Assembly (NCBI GenBank): GCA_019113825.1
Contig: DXGR01000088.1
Location: 1-42,837 of the forward strand
Direction: 5' to 3'
From: Candidatus Stackebrandtia excrementipullorum
Lineage (GTDB): Bacteria; Actinomycetota; Actinomycetes; Mycobacteriales; Micromonosporaceae
DNA length: 42,837 nt
Made by a program: the position numbers and the translations under genes. How positions within the stretch are numbered: the stretch's first letter is position 1; the number at the start of each line of letters is the position of its first letter. Below the pieces are notes generated by a model. That model was given only the letters and a program-made list of their open reading frames with translations. It made no database searches and was not told the DNA's origin. Shown one piece after another: positions 1-7,005 of the stretch.

Positions 1-167
1 GGCAGCTGCGGGTCGGTCGGGTCCGCAGGCAGTGCCGGGTCCTCGACCGGCAGTACGGGATTGGTCGCGATGGGGTTGGCCGTCGCGGTCGAGCCGAGTC
101 CGAAGACGACGAAGCCTGCCGCCGCGGCTACGGCCACGGCCGCCGTCTTACGCGAAAAACGGTGCAT
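1..167 (-). CDS. Secreted protein, N-terminal part only
   Basis: Only the first 55 codons are in the window; the gene continues past the left edge. The ATG at 165-167 is preceded by a good ribosome binding site (GAGGGGGA, about 7 bases upstream). The visible residues are a short basic stretch (HRFSRK), an Ala/Val-rich hydrophobic core, then TATANP and a Pro/Asp-rich segment, which is a typical Sec signal peptide followed by a low-complexity linker. It lies downstream of two NlpC/P60 hydrolases on the same strand, so a cell-wall role is possible, but no catalytic domain is visible and I do not assign a function. Confidence 0.6.
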   Translation of the reverse strand, partial: MHRFSRKTAAVAVAAAAGFVVFGLGSTATANPIATNPVLPVEDPALPADPTDPQL

Positions 168-202
168 TGGTGAAGTCCCCCTCAAGTTGCCGGTTGACAG
201 GG

Positions 203-228
203 CGTACGGCAACGTGTGAAGCCGTACG
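203..228. repeat. Perfect inverted repeat upstream of the left-edge gene
   Basis: The arms CGTACGGC (203-210) and GCCGTACG (221-228) are perfect complements around a 10-base loop, 36 bases upstream of the left-edge gene start. There is no T-tract on either side. It could be an operator or a leader hairpin; the sequence does not decide. Confidence 0.5.
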
Positions 229-333
229 GTCACGACTCACCGTAGTTGTGCATGTGCAGATTGGGTGGCCGGTTTCGCCATATTGGGTCGGTTCCCGTTC
301 CTGGCGCTGTGGTCGTCGACGCCGCGCCGGGCT

Positions 334-1296
334 CTACCGTGGGCGGCCGTATCCGTAGACGGGCATTTGGTCGACGGGTGCTACCTGGACGGTCTGACCG
401 GACGTGGGAGCGTGAATGATCTTTCCGTCTCCCACATAGACGGCCACGTGCCGCAGGTCGTCGTAGTAGAAGACGAGATCACCGGGTTGCAGCTGGTCGG
501 CGCCGATACGGGCCACGGCGTCGTACTGCGCGTGGGTGCTGTGCGGCAGATGAACACCGGCGGCCGCCCAAGCCGCACTGGTCAAACCCGAACAGTCGTA
601 ACCGGGACCGGTGCCGCCCCACTGGTACGGGGCGCCGAGCGCGTCATGGGCGAATTGAAGGGCCGCCGCCGCGGCTCCGGCCTCCCCACCGGGCACCGGA
701 GGAGGCTGCAAAGACGGGTCGAAGCCATAACCGGCGTTCACGGCCGCGGTCCGCGCGCGGTCCAGCTGGGCCACGGCCTCGACGATCTCGGCCTCCTTGT
801 CGGACCTGGCGTCCCGCAACATTGCACGGCGATCGGTCATGTCGTCAAGCACCCGTTGCTCGTCGTCAAGCGACTGTTGAGCATCGTCAAGCCGTGCCAG
901 CGACTGTTGACGGTGGCCACCGATGTAGTCGAGCAACGACAGACGATCGGCCAGGGCGTCCGGTGAGCCGGTGAACAGCGGTGTGATGTTGCCCGATCGA
1001 TACAGCGCCTCGGCGATGTGCCCGACCTCCTGCTCGACGACGGCGAGATCGTCGCGGAGCCGGTCGACCGTGGTGACGAGGTCGTCGTGGCGCTGTTCGA
1101 CCTCGGTGATCTCGTCGGTGAGCCGGTTGTAGTCCTCGACGATCACGTCGAGTTCCGCGGTGCTTGCGGCAAGCTCGTCCTCGAGAGTGTCGATGGTGGG
1201 TTCGGCGTAGGCGACACCGGTGTGGATCGTCGCCAAGGAGCCGATGAGCGCGGCGACAAGAAGGTTCCGTGTCACACGACGCGACCGGATTACCAC
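334..1296 (-). CDS. Secreted coiled-coil NlpC/P60 peptidoglycan hydrolase (RipA-like)
   Basis: The protein is 320 aa. A signal peptide (hydrophobic core around residues 10-26, cleavage near AYA-E at 31) is followed by a charged coiled-coil region (about 35-185), a Pro-rich linker and a C-terminal NlpC/P60 domain (about 207-320). The visible catalytic residues are Cys235 in YDCSG, His283 in RHVAVYVGDG and His295 in IIHAP. Family members cleave the D-Glu to diaminopimelate bond in peptidoglycan stems, in actinobacteria often during daughter-cell separation. I chose the GTG at 1294-1296 because AGGAGA sits 6-7 bases upstream and the signal peptide follows at once; a longer frame to 1419 has no signal-like start. 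It is a paralog of the next upstream gene, separated from it by a terminator hairpin. Confidence 0.88.
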   Translation of the reverse strand: MVIRSRRVTRNLLVAALIGSLATIHTGVAYAEPTIDTLEDELAASTAELDVIVEDYNRLTDEITEVEQRHDDLVTTVDRLRDDLAVVEQEVGHIAEALYRSGNITPLFTGSPDALADRLSLLDYIGGHRQQSLARLDDAQQSLDDEQRVLDDMTDRRAMLRDARSDKEAEIVEAVAQLDRARTAAVNAGYGFDPSLQPPPVPGGEAGAAAAALQFAHDALGAPYQWGGTGPGYDCSGLTSAAWAAAGVHLPHSTHAQYDAVARIGADQLQPGDLVFYYDDLRHVAVYVGDGKIIHAPTSGQTVQVAPVDQMPVYGYGRPR

Positions 1297-1392
1297 GGTC
1301 TTTCTCCTGTTAGGTCCCCGGGGGTGGCGATACATGCGGGGGTCAGCAATGCACCGTAACACCACACCCGGGGAGATCACAGGGGTGACACG

Positions 1393-1431
1393 CACCGGTC
1401 CGCGATGCATCGTGCACATCGCGGACCGGTG
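1393..1431 (-). terminator. Strong hairpin after the second NlpC/P60 gene
   Basis: Two perfect 15-base arms (1393-1407 and 1417-1431) flank a 9-base loop, starting just past the stop codon of the gene at 1440-2381 and before the next NlpC/P60 gene. There is no U-tract, which is common for actinobacterial terminators. It should uncouple the two genes at least partly. Confidence 0.75.
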
Positions 1432-1439
1432 GGGTGTCG

Positions 1440-2381
1440 TTAGTTAGGACGTCCGTAACCGTCGATCGGCATGGCGTCGATGCCGGCAACGGAGACGTTC
1501 TGGCCCGACGTGGGCGCGTGGATGATCTGACCGTCGCCGATGTAGATACCGACGTGATTGAGGCCGTTGTAGAACACCAGGTCGCCGGGAGCGAGGTCGC
1601 CGCGGCTCACGCGAGCCGTCTGGTTCCACTGGGCCGAAGCCTGGTGGGCCAGGCTGACTCCGGCCTGGTTCCATGCGGCCATGGTCAGTCCCGAACAGTC
1701 GTAGGCTCCGGGACCGGCTGCTCCCCACTGATAGGGCAGGCCGAGTTGGTTGTATGCGAACTGGACCGCGGCACCGGCCGAACCGGATGGAGGAGGGGGA
1801 AGCGTGCCGTCGTACGACGGAGGCTCGACGCGTGCCTTGAGTTCCTCAAGGTCGGCCATCTCGTCGTCGAGGCGCTGCTTTTCCTTCTTCATGTCGTCGG
1901 CGATCTTCTTGTGATCGTCCTTGAGATCCTCGAGGAGAAGAAGTTCCTCTTCATAGGCGATGACCCGGTTGCCGTAGTCGGCTAGATCGGATGCCTGCCA
2001 TGCGTTGATGGCACCCAGGACCGACATACGCTCCATCGCCCGTGTCGGGGACCCGTCGAGCAGTGTGCTCACGGTGCTGATGCTGGCCTTGTTGGTCGTG
2101 TAGGTCGCCACCGCCAGGTCGGTGGCCAGTTCTCGGGACTTCGTGGCCTCCTCCTCCAGTTCGGGAAGCGCCTCCTCGATGTCCTCGATGCGTTCGGTGG
2201 TTTCTTCAAGGGTTTCGCGCGCGCCGTTGTAGTCCTCGATGGCGGCTTCAAGATCTCCGGCCAGTTCGTCGATCTGCGCCTGAACCTCTTCCGGCGAGGG
2301 GTCGGCATAGGCCGTTTGCGGCGCGACGAGACCCATGGTGATGGCCGCTGTCATGGCGACGAAGGCCAAACGCTTTTTCAC
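1440..2381 (-). CDS. Secreted coiled-coil NlpC/P60 hydrolase under c-di-AMP riboswitch
   Basis: The protein is 313 aa and starts with a signal peptide (MKKR, hydrophobic core, cleavage near AYA-D at 26). A long acidic/basic coiled coil (about 30-185) is followed by a PPPP linker and an NlpC/P60 domain (about 202-313). Catalytic residues are Cys229 (YDCSG), His276 (NHVGIYIGDG) and His288 (IIHAP). The predicted role is endopeptidase cleavage of peptidoglycan stem peptides outside the membrane; the coiled coil probably restrains or positions the enzyme, as in RipA-like proteins (inference). The 5' leader carries a ydaO-type riboswitch, so expression is likely tied to c-di-AMP, a signal linked to osmotic and wall homeostasis. 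Confidence 0.92.
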   Translation of the reverse strand: MKKRLAFVAMTAAITMGLVAPQTAYADPSPEEVQAQIDELAGDLEAAIEDYNGARETLEETTERIEDIEEALPELEEEATKSRELATDLAVATYTTNKASISTVSTLLDGSPTRAMERMSVLGAINAWQASDLADYGNRVIAYEEELLLLEDLKDDHKKIADDMKKEKQRLDDEMADLEELKARVEPPSYDGTLPPPPSGSAGAAVQFAYNQLGLPYQWGAAGPGAYDCSGLTMAAWNQAGVSLAHQASAQWNQTARVSRGDLAPGDLVFYNGLNHVGIYIGDGQIIHAPTSGQNVSVAGIDAMPIDGYGRPN

Positions 2382-2409
2382 CGTCAGGCGTGCTCCTTCT
2401 TCCGATCTC

Positions 2410-2546
2410 CGCCTACCGAGTTAGCTGACGGGTTCGGGCGGGAAGAAGTGATCTTTACGATCGCGCCCTACCACTGCCTCGTTGTCGGCAATGGATTCAC
2501 CCCGGTTGTGGGTCCCCGGTTCGCGGTGCTTCCGGCGATTCGGCGG
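2410..2546 (-). ncRNA. c-di-AMP riboswitch (ydaO-yuaA type)
   Basis: Read on the minus strand, the leader contains the conserved blocks of this riboswitch in order: a 5' P1 strand CCGCC near 2541-2546, GAACCGGGGACCC (2510-2522), GGGGTGAATC, GGTAGGG, then CCCGAACCCGTCAGCTAAC and GGTAGGCGG (2410-2428) closing P1. These match the actinobacterial versions found before resuscitation and wall-hydrolase genes. c-di-AMP binding normally turns expression off. It ends about 30 bases before the NlpC/P60 start codon, so either termination or start-site masking is possible; I see no clear terminator. The boundaries are estimates. Confidence 0.9.
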
Positions 2547-2599
2547 TGTTGTCCGGTGCCGCCGGAGTTGGCGGCTGGGGGCCGGATACAACGGGGCCA

Positions 2600-2628
2600 A
2601 CAGTAGAGGGGGATGAGGCCCGATTCAA
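2600..2628 (-). promoter_or_regulatory. Candidate promoter for riboswitch-NlpC/P60 transcript
   Basis: On the minus strand, TTGAAT (2623-2628) and TACTGT (2600-2605) are separated by exactly 17 bases, each matching the sigma-70-type consensus at four of six positions. The start would be near 2593, giving a transcript that contains the whole riboswitch. Confidence 0.4.
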
Positions 2629-2718
2629 GACCTGAGTGGGTCGTATTTGGTCGAAAAGACGCTGAATGACGCCTGATGTGACAGCATGCCGTCACGGCTT
2701 CACGCAGAGGCTTCATTT

Positions 2719-2735
2719 ATACCCATCCGGGGTAT
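2719..2735. promoter_or_regulatory. CsoR operator
   Basis: ATACCC (2719-2724) and GGGTAT (2730-2735) form a perfect 6-bp inverted repeat around a 5-base spacer, 24 bases upstream of the csoR start. The G/C-rich core with TA flanks (TACCC...GGGTA) is the known form of CsoR operators, consistent with autoregulation. A TATACC sequence at the left arm may serve as the -10 element, so repressor binding would occlude the promoter. Confidence 0.72.
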
Positions 2736-2758
2736 GCTGGGGCCCGGAGGTGTCACGC

Positions 2759-3046
2759 ATGGCAGAGTACTGGTACCAGGCCGATCAGGAGGCGTTGCTC
2801 AAGCGACTGCGACGCATCGAGGGGCAGGTGCGCGGTCTTCAACGCATGGTGGACGAGGACGCCTACTGCATCGACATTCTCACTCAGATCTCGGCAGCCA
2901 ATCGCGCACTCCAAGCAGTGGCGCTCAGCCTGCTCGAAGGCCACCTCGCACACTGCGTCGCCGAAGCCGGAGAAGCCGGGAGCGAAGCGGCGGCGGCTAA
3001 AGTCAAAGAAGCCACCGATGCGATCGCTCGACTGGTCAAGTCGTAA
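2759..3046 (+). CDS. csoR: CsoR-family copper-sensing transcriptional repressor
   Basis: A 95-residue all-helical DUF156 protein. The metal-binding set is intact: Cys37 (AYCIDIL), His62 and Cys66 (GHLAHCV), matching the Cys36/His61/Cys65 copper(I) ligands of the mycobacterial founder almost position for position. The N-terminal helix with RLRRIEGQVRGLQRM is the family signature and includes DNA-contacting basic residues. The start at 2759 has GGAGG 8 bases upstream; the frame extends further but without a ribosome site. Copper(I) binding releases the repressor from its operator, which is visible just upstream. It probably controls copZ and the membrane protein downstream. Confidence 0.92.
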   Translation: MAEYWYQADQEALLKRLRRIEGQVRGLQRMVDEDAYCIDILTQISAANRALQAVALSLLEGHLAHCVAEAGEAGSEAAAAKVKEATDAIARLVKS

Positions 3047-3087
3047 CCGTTCGGCATCGTGGACGGGAAAACCAAGGGGAGGGCTCG

Positions 3088-3303
3088 ATGACCGTTCAGA
3101 AATATCGGATAGCGGGGATGACCTGCGGACATTGCGCTACGGCCGTATCCGGAGAACTATCGGCTTTGGCGGGAGTGAACTCCGTCGACGTCGACGTTGA
3201 AGCCGGGGAGGTCACCGTCGTCTCCAGCGCGCCCCTCGACATCGAGCGGGTGCGTACCGCGACGGAAGAAGCCGGATACACGTTGGCCGGGGCCACGACC
3301 TGA
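3088..3303 (+). CDS. copZ: CopZ-like copper chaperone (HMA domain)
   Basis: A 71-residue single heavy-metal-associated domain. The GMTCGHC loop supplies Cys13 and Cys16 (MxCxxC) for copper(I) binding; the rest follows the beta-alpha-beta-beta-alpha-beta pattern, ending GYTLAG. Such proteins carry cytosolic copper(I) to export ATPases or to CsoR. An AGGGGAGGG ribosome site precedes the ATG. It lies 41 bases after csoR on the same strand and is probably cotranscribed. No CopA P-type ATPase is present in the window. Confidence 0.9.
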   Translation: MTVQKYRIAGMTCGHCATAVSGELSALAGVNSVDVDVEAGEVTVVSSAPLDIERVRTATEEAGYTLAGATT

Positions 3304-3346
3304 GTGCACGGAGGGGAAACATACGCATCGGGTCGGGGACCTCGAC

Positions 3347-4255
3347 ATGATGCCGCCGCTCCTGAGGGAACCGGCGGTCAGGCGCCTGCTGCCGGCGATC
3401 GCGACCGTCGTCGTGATCGCCTTGGCCGCCGGCGTCGTGATCGGGCGGCTTGTCGGTGACGTGACCGTAGGCCCCGCGCCGGAAGGGGAACCCGAGGCCG
3501 CCGCCGACGGACACATCCACATGCACGGGGGCGACGGTGGCGGGGACACCTCCGGCTCGACCGTGACCGGTCAGTCCGTGTCAGCCGGTGGGTACACATT
3601 GGTCCCGGACGACAACGTCTTCGAGCTCGGCTCGGAGACGTTGTTCGGGTTTCACATCGCCGACGGCAACGGCGTGCCGGTCACCGAGTACATGGTGCAG
3701 CACGAGAAACGCATGCACCTGTTCGCGATGCGTCTGGACATGTCGGGCTATCAGCATGTGCACCCGGACATGTCCGACGACGGGACGTGGGCCATCGAAC
3801 TGGACTTCACACGGCCGGGGCCGTGGCGCGTCATCGCCGACTTCGTCGTCGACGGTGCCGACCCCGTTCCGCTCACGCTCGGCGTCGACGTCACCGTTCC
3901 CGGCGACTATCAACCGGCGGACCTTCCGGAGGCCACGAACCCGGACGTGGTCGCCGACTACGACGTCACTCTCGATTTCGTCCCCTCCGTCCAGGTCAGT
4001 TCACCGTTGTTGCTGACCGTGCAGGCCGACGGGGGCGCCGTCGAGTTGGAGCCGTACCTGGGGGCCTACGGTCACCTGGTCGTGTTGCGCTCCGGGGACC
4101 TGGGTTTTCTGCACGTCCACCCCGATTCCGAACGAATCGGTGACGCGTTGCGGTTCTGGACGACGCTCCCGTCGGCCGGTGACTATCGGCTGTTCTTCGA
4201 ATTCCAGGTCGACGGCCGGGTACAGCGAGCCGAATTCACCCTGAACGTCGATTAA
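3347..4255 (+). CDS. Membrane-anchored extracytoplasmic His/Met-rich protein of the copper cluster
   Basis: 302 aa. One N-terminal transmembrane or signal-anchor segment (about 13-33) is followed by a short His/Met motif (HIHMH, about 56-60) and a large extracytoplasmic region. That region contains repeated histidine motifs: MHLFAMRLDMSGYQHVHPDMS in the first half, then GHLVVLRSGDLGFLHVHPDS in the second, suggesting two related beta-rich domains. The cluster with csoR and copZ and the density of His/Met suggest copper binding or buffering outside the cytoplasm (inference). I do not recognise a named family with certainty. I chose the first of two adjacent ATGs, with GGGGA about 6 bases upstream. 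Confidence 0.75.
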   Translation: MMPPLLREPAVRRLLPAIATVVVIALAAGVVIGRLVGDVTVGPAPEGEPEAAADGHIHMHGGDGGGDTSGSTVTGQSVSAGGYTLVPDDNVFELGSETLFGFHIADGNGVPVTEYMVQHEKRMHLFAMRLDMSGYQHVHPDMSDDGTWAIELDFTRPGPWRVIADFVVDGADPVPLTLGVDVTVPGDYQPADLPEATNPDVVADYDVTLDFVPSVQVSSPLLLTVQADGGAVELEPYLGAYGHLVVLRSGDLGFLHVHPDSERIGDALRFWTTLPSAGDYRLFFEFQVDGRVQRAEFTLNVD

Positions 4256-4270
4256 GCCGTGCGGGGTGCG

Positions 4271-4999
4271 ATGATCGGCGCCGTGACTGCTCATATCTCC
4301 GCCGAACCCGGCGACATCGCCGAAACCGTGTTGATGCCCGGTGACCCGCTGCGTGCGAAATGGATCGCCGAAACCTACTTGACCGATGCCGTGTGCTACT
4401 CGTCGGTGCGCAACATGTACGGGTACACGGGCCACTATCAAGGGCACCGACTCTCGGTGCAGGGCTCGGGCATGGGAATGCCGTCGGCGTCGATCTACGC
4501 GCACGAACTGCTCGCCGAGTACGGCGTGAAGACGCTCGTCCGCGTCGGTAGCGCCGGTGCGTTGGCGGAAAGCCTGGAACTTCGCGACGTGGTGGCCGCG
4601 ATCGGAGCCTCCAGCGAATCCGCGATGAACCGCATGCGCTTCGACGGCATGATCGACTATGCCCCCGTCGCGGACTTCGGTCTGCTGCGCGACGCCGTCG
4701 ACACCGCCGCCGATCAGGGCAAACCGGTTCACGTGGGACAGATTCTGTCCGGCGACGTGTTCTACGGGGACCGCCCGGACCTCTACACCAAGCTCGCCCA
4801 GTACGGCGTGCTGGCCGTGGAGATGGAGGCGGCGGCCCTGTACACATTGGCGGCCAGGTTCGATGCACGGGCACTCACCCTGCTCACCATCAGTGACCAC
4901 CTCGTCCACGACACCCACCTGTCCAGTGACGACCGTGAACGTTCGTTCGCCGACATGGTGCAAATAGCTCTTGCCGCGGTGACGCGCTCGGCCGCCTGA
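4271..4999 (+). CDS. deoD: Purine nucleoside phosphorylase, DeoD type
   Basis: Hexameric-type phosphorylase that splits purine (deoxy)nucleosides with phosphate in salvage. The N-terminus HISAEPGDIAETVLMPGDPLRAKWIAE closely matches the DeoD family, with the phosphate-binding loop around MPGDPLR; later motifs are the base/ribose site GSGMGMPS, VRVGSAGAL, VEMEAAALYTLAA and LTISDHL. The family length of about 238 aa favours the GTG at 4283, but the ATG at 4271 has GGGG 4-5 bases upstream and is used here (242 aa). It follows the copper gene by only 15 bases and may be cotranscribed with it. Confidence 0.93.
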   Translation: MIGAVTAHISAEPGDIAETVLMPGDPLRAKWIAETYLTDAVCYSSVRNMYGYTGHYQGHRLSVQGSGMGMPSASIYAHELLAEYGVKTLVRVGSAGALAESLELRDVVAAIGASSESAMNRMRFDGMIDYAPVADFGLLRDAVDTAADQGKPVHVGQILSGDVFYGDRPDLYTKLAQYGVLAVEMEAAALYTLAARFDARALTLLTISDHLVHDTHLSSDDRERSFADMVQIALAAVTRSAA

Positions 5000-5023
5000 C
5001 CGGCGGTCCGCTCCGGCTAGATT
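4996..5023 (+). promoter_or_regulatory. Candidate promoter giving a leaderless mRNA
   Basis: CTGACC (4996-5001) and TAGATT (5018-5023) are separated by 16 bases, and the ATG at 5030 begins 6 bases after the -10 element, exactly where transcription should start. No ribosome binding site precedes the ATG. This is the layout of leaderless genes, which are common in actinobacteria. Confidence 0.45.
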
Positions 5024-5029
5024 GGCGGC

Positions 5030-5929
5030 ATGCCCGATCCGTCCCCACCTCGGACCGCACCGTTTGACCCCGCCCGGAAGGCGGCCAAGGCAGCCGTGCC
5101 TGATGCGGTTGGCGCCGTCGCTTCGGTGAGAACCCTCGGCACCAAGGTCGGGGTGGGACTTCTCGGGGCGGCTCTCGTGGGCGGCGCCGTTCTCGTCGGA
5201 GCCGTCATAACCGCAGACCTGCCCGGGGCGTCCGCGCCGATGCTCGAGCCGGACGTCGACGAGGGCATCACCGGCGTCGACTTCGCCAATGTGACTGTCA
5301 CCCCGGCGGGCGGCGAGGAGTACCGGCTGGTCGACGGGGTGGCACTGCAACCCGGCCTGGAGGACGTCGGTGTGGGTTATCACCTCGCCGAAGGGCCGGT
5401 GTTCGCCGACGTCGACGGCGACAACGACCTCGACGCCGCGGTCCTGTTGTCCTGGAGACCGGCCGCCGGAGCGACCACGCACGCGATTTTCGTGTGGCTG
5501 TGGAACGAGGGGCGAGCCGAACAGGTCGTCGACCAGGTGGAATCGGAGTATCACGGGCACCTTGCGGAACTGACGGCGGTCGACGCGGCTTTTCGGGTCG
5601 ACCGTACGGCTCCCGCACCGGATATGTCCGAGTCGACCACGGAGTCGATCCTTTTCGGCATGCGTGACGGTGATGTGGTGCGTCTGGACCCGTTGAGCGC
5701 GGTCACCCCCTGTTCTCAAGACACCGGCATGGTGTCGATGTCGATCGGCCCGGACGTTGACGTGCGCGTTGCACCGCACGGTGAGGCCGAGTCCGTGGAG
5801 TTCGCCTGGACCGACGGTCACAGTCACGACGGCGACCTTGACGGGGACGGTTGGGTTCTTGCTCGTCTGCACGACGACTCGGGAGCGACCGCCTGCGGCT
5901 GGGTGAGACTTGAGGATGTCCGCGGCTAG
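5030..5929 (+). CDS. Membrane-anchored protein with Ca-type Asp loop, paralog 1 of 3
   Basis: 299 aa of unknown function. A cytoplasmic N-terminus of about 40 residues is followed by one Gly/Val/Ala-rich transmembrane segment (about 41-62) and an acidic extracytoplasmic domain. VFADVDGDNDLDAAV (about 124-138) is an aspartate-rich loop like those of FG-GAP/VCBS or EF-hand proteins and probably binds calcium; it is followed by FVWLWNEG. The C-terminus ends ACGWVRL after a second Asp/His-rich stretch (DGHSHDGDLDGDGW, about 264-277). It shares the loop, the xxVWLW motif and the C-terminal CxW ending with the next two genes but is the most divergent of the three. The predicted start is leaderless. 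Confidence 0.72.
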   Translation: MPDPSPPRTAPFDPARKAAKAAVPDAVGAVASVRTLGTKVGVGLLGAALVGGAVLVGAVITADLPGASAPMLEPDVDEGITGVDFANVTVTPAGGEEYRLVDGVALQPGLEDVGVGYHLAEGPVFADVDGDNDLDAAVLLSWRPAAGATTHAIFVWLWNEGRAEQVVDQVESEYHGHLAELTAVDAAFRVDRTAPAPDMSESTTESILFGMRDGDVVRLDPLSAVTPCSQDTGMVSMSIGPDVDVRVAPHGEAESVEFAWTDGHSHDGDLDGDGWVLARLHDDSGATACGWVRLEDVRG

Positions 5930-5968
5930 CCGTTCGCGGCCGGAGCGGGTAACGAGACAGGAGTGATG

Positions 5969-6919
5969 ATGGAACGGCGGGAACAGGAACCCGACGACCA
6001 CCTACGGGACGCCACGGTGGCGGCCAACATCGGGATCGCCGCCGGAGCGACGGCCGGCATCACGACCACGGCCGCAACGATGGCGGCCCGCGGTGCGGCG
6101 CCGGCAGCGGCCGGAAGCGGTGCGAAACTGCTGGCCGCCGGGATCGGCCTGGCTGTGGCCGGAGGCCTCATCGCGGTGGGTGGGCTACTGGTCGGTGACG
6201 GTTCCGGGGGCGGCTCGGCATCGGCGCCCCTGGTGATGCAACCCATGGACGAGAGCATCAGGGAGTTCGAGTTCGCCGGATCCGAGTTCGACAGCGGGTA
6301 TTCCGTGACGGACCTGTACACCGAGGACGAGGCCGCCCGAGGGCTCCCCTATACGCCCGGAGTGATCGAGCACTTCCTGGTGGGTGAACCACAGTACGGC
6401 GACTTCGACGGCGACAACGACCTCGACGTCGTGCATCAGGTCTCCGCGTACGCCGGGTCGGGGCTCCCGTCGCTGTACATATGGTTGTGGGAAGACGGCG
6501 AGGTCGTTCAGGTCCCGTACCCGGCGGCCCACAACGAGGACTGCTACGACATGATCGAATCGTTTTCGGTCGTCGACGACCTCATCCGGGTGGAGACGAC
6601 AAGCGGTGGTCTGTGCGAGGCGAGCGAACCGGTGGTCTTGACCTTCACCGTTGCCGTGGAGGACGGGTATCCGGTGCAGGTCGATCCCGGCTACGGTGCG
6701 GTGAAGCAGTGCGCGGGTGACTTCGACGCCGTGCTCGACGAACCGGTCGACGTCCCGCTGTACGTGGCTCAAGACACCGCGGCACCTCAACTGGACGCCT
6801 CCGATGTCGCGCGCATCGAAATCCTTGACCGAGAAGGCCCATACGCCATGCAGTGGCGACTGGCCCGTGTGACGGGCGTCGACGGAACGATCAACTGTGC
6901 ATGGACGCCGAGATCCTGA
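5969..6919 (+). CDS. Membrane-anchored protein with Ca-type Asp loop, paralog 2 of 3
   Basis: 316 aa of unknown function. The Ala/Gly/Thr-rich N-terminal region ends in a transmembrane segment (about 52-72). The extracytoplasmic part contains QYGDFDGDNDLDVVHQV (a likely calcium loop), YIWLWEDGEVVQVPYPAA, a paired-cysteine region, VAVEDGYPVQVDPGYGAVKQC, and a C-terminal GTINCAWT. It is clearly homologous to the next gene along the whole ectodomain. The AGGAG at 5959-5963 sits 5 bases before the ATG at 5969, which decides between three consecutive possible starts (5963, 5966, 5969). It begins 39 bases after paralog 1, so an operon is likely. Confidence 0.75.
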   Translation: MERREQEPDDHLRDATVAANIGIAAGATAGITTTAATMAARGAAPAAAGSGAKLLAAGIGLAVAGGLIAVGGLLVGDGSGGGSASAPLVMQPMDESIREFEFAGSEFDSGYSVTDLYTEDEAARGLPYTPGVIEHFLVGEPQYGDFDGDNDLDVVHQVSAYAGSGLPSLYIWLWEDGEVVQVPYPAAHNEDCYDMIESFSVVDDLIRVETTSGGLCEASEPVVLTFTVAVEDGYPVQVDPGYGAVKQCAGDFDAVLDEPVDVPLYVAQDTAAPQLDASDVARIEILDREGPYAMQWRLARVTGVDGTINCAWTPRS

Positions 6920-7005
6920 CCGATCGATCTCCCACTGGGCACTGTGGGGCTGTCCGAGTTGGTCGCCGCCGTGACACGTTCGCTACTTCAATGGTTGGAT
7001 GTGTT

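Noticed and set aside
4001-6001. A 666-codon minus-strand frame across deoD and the first paralog
   Set aside because: It runs across several well-supported genes on the plus strand and has no start signal.
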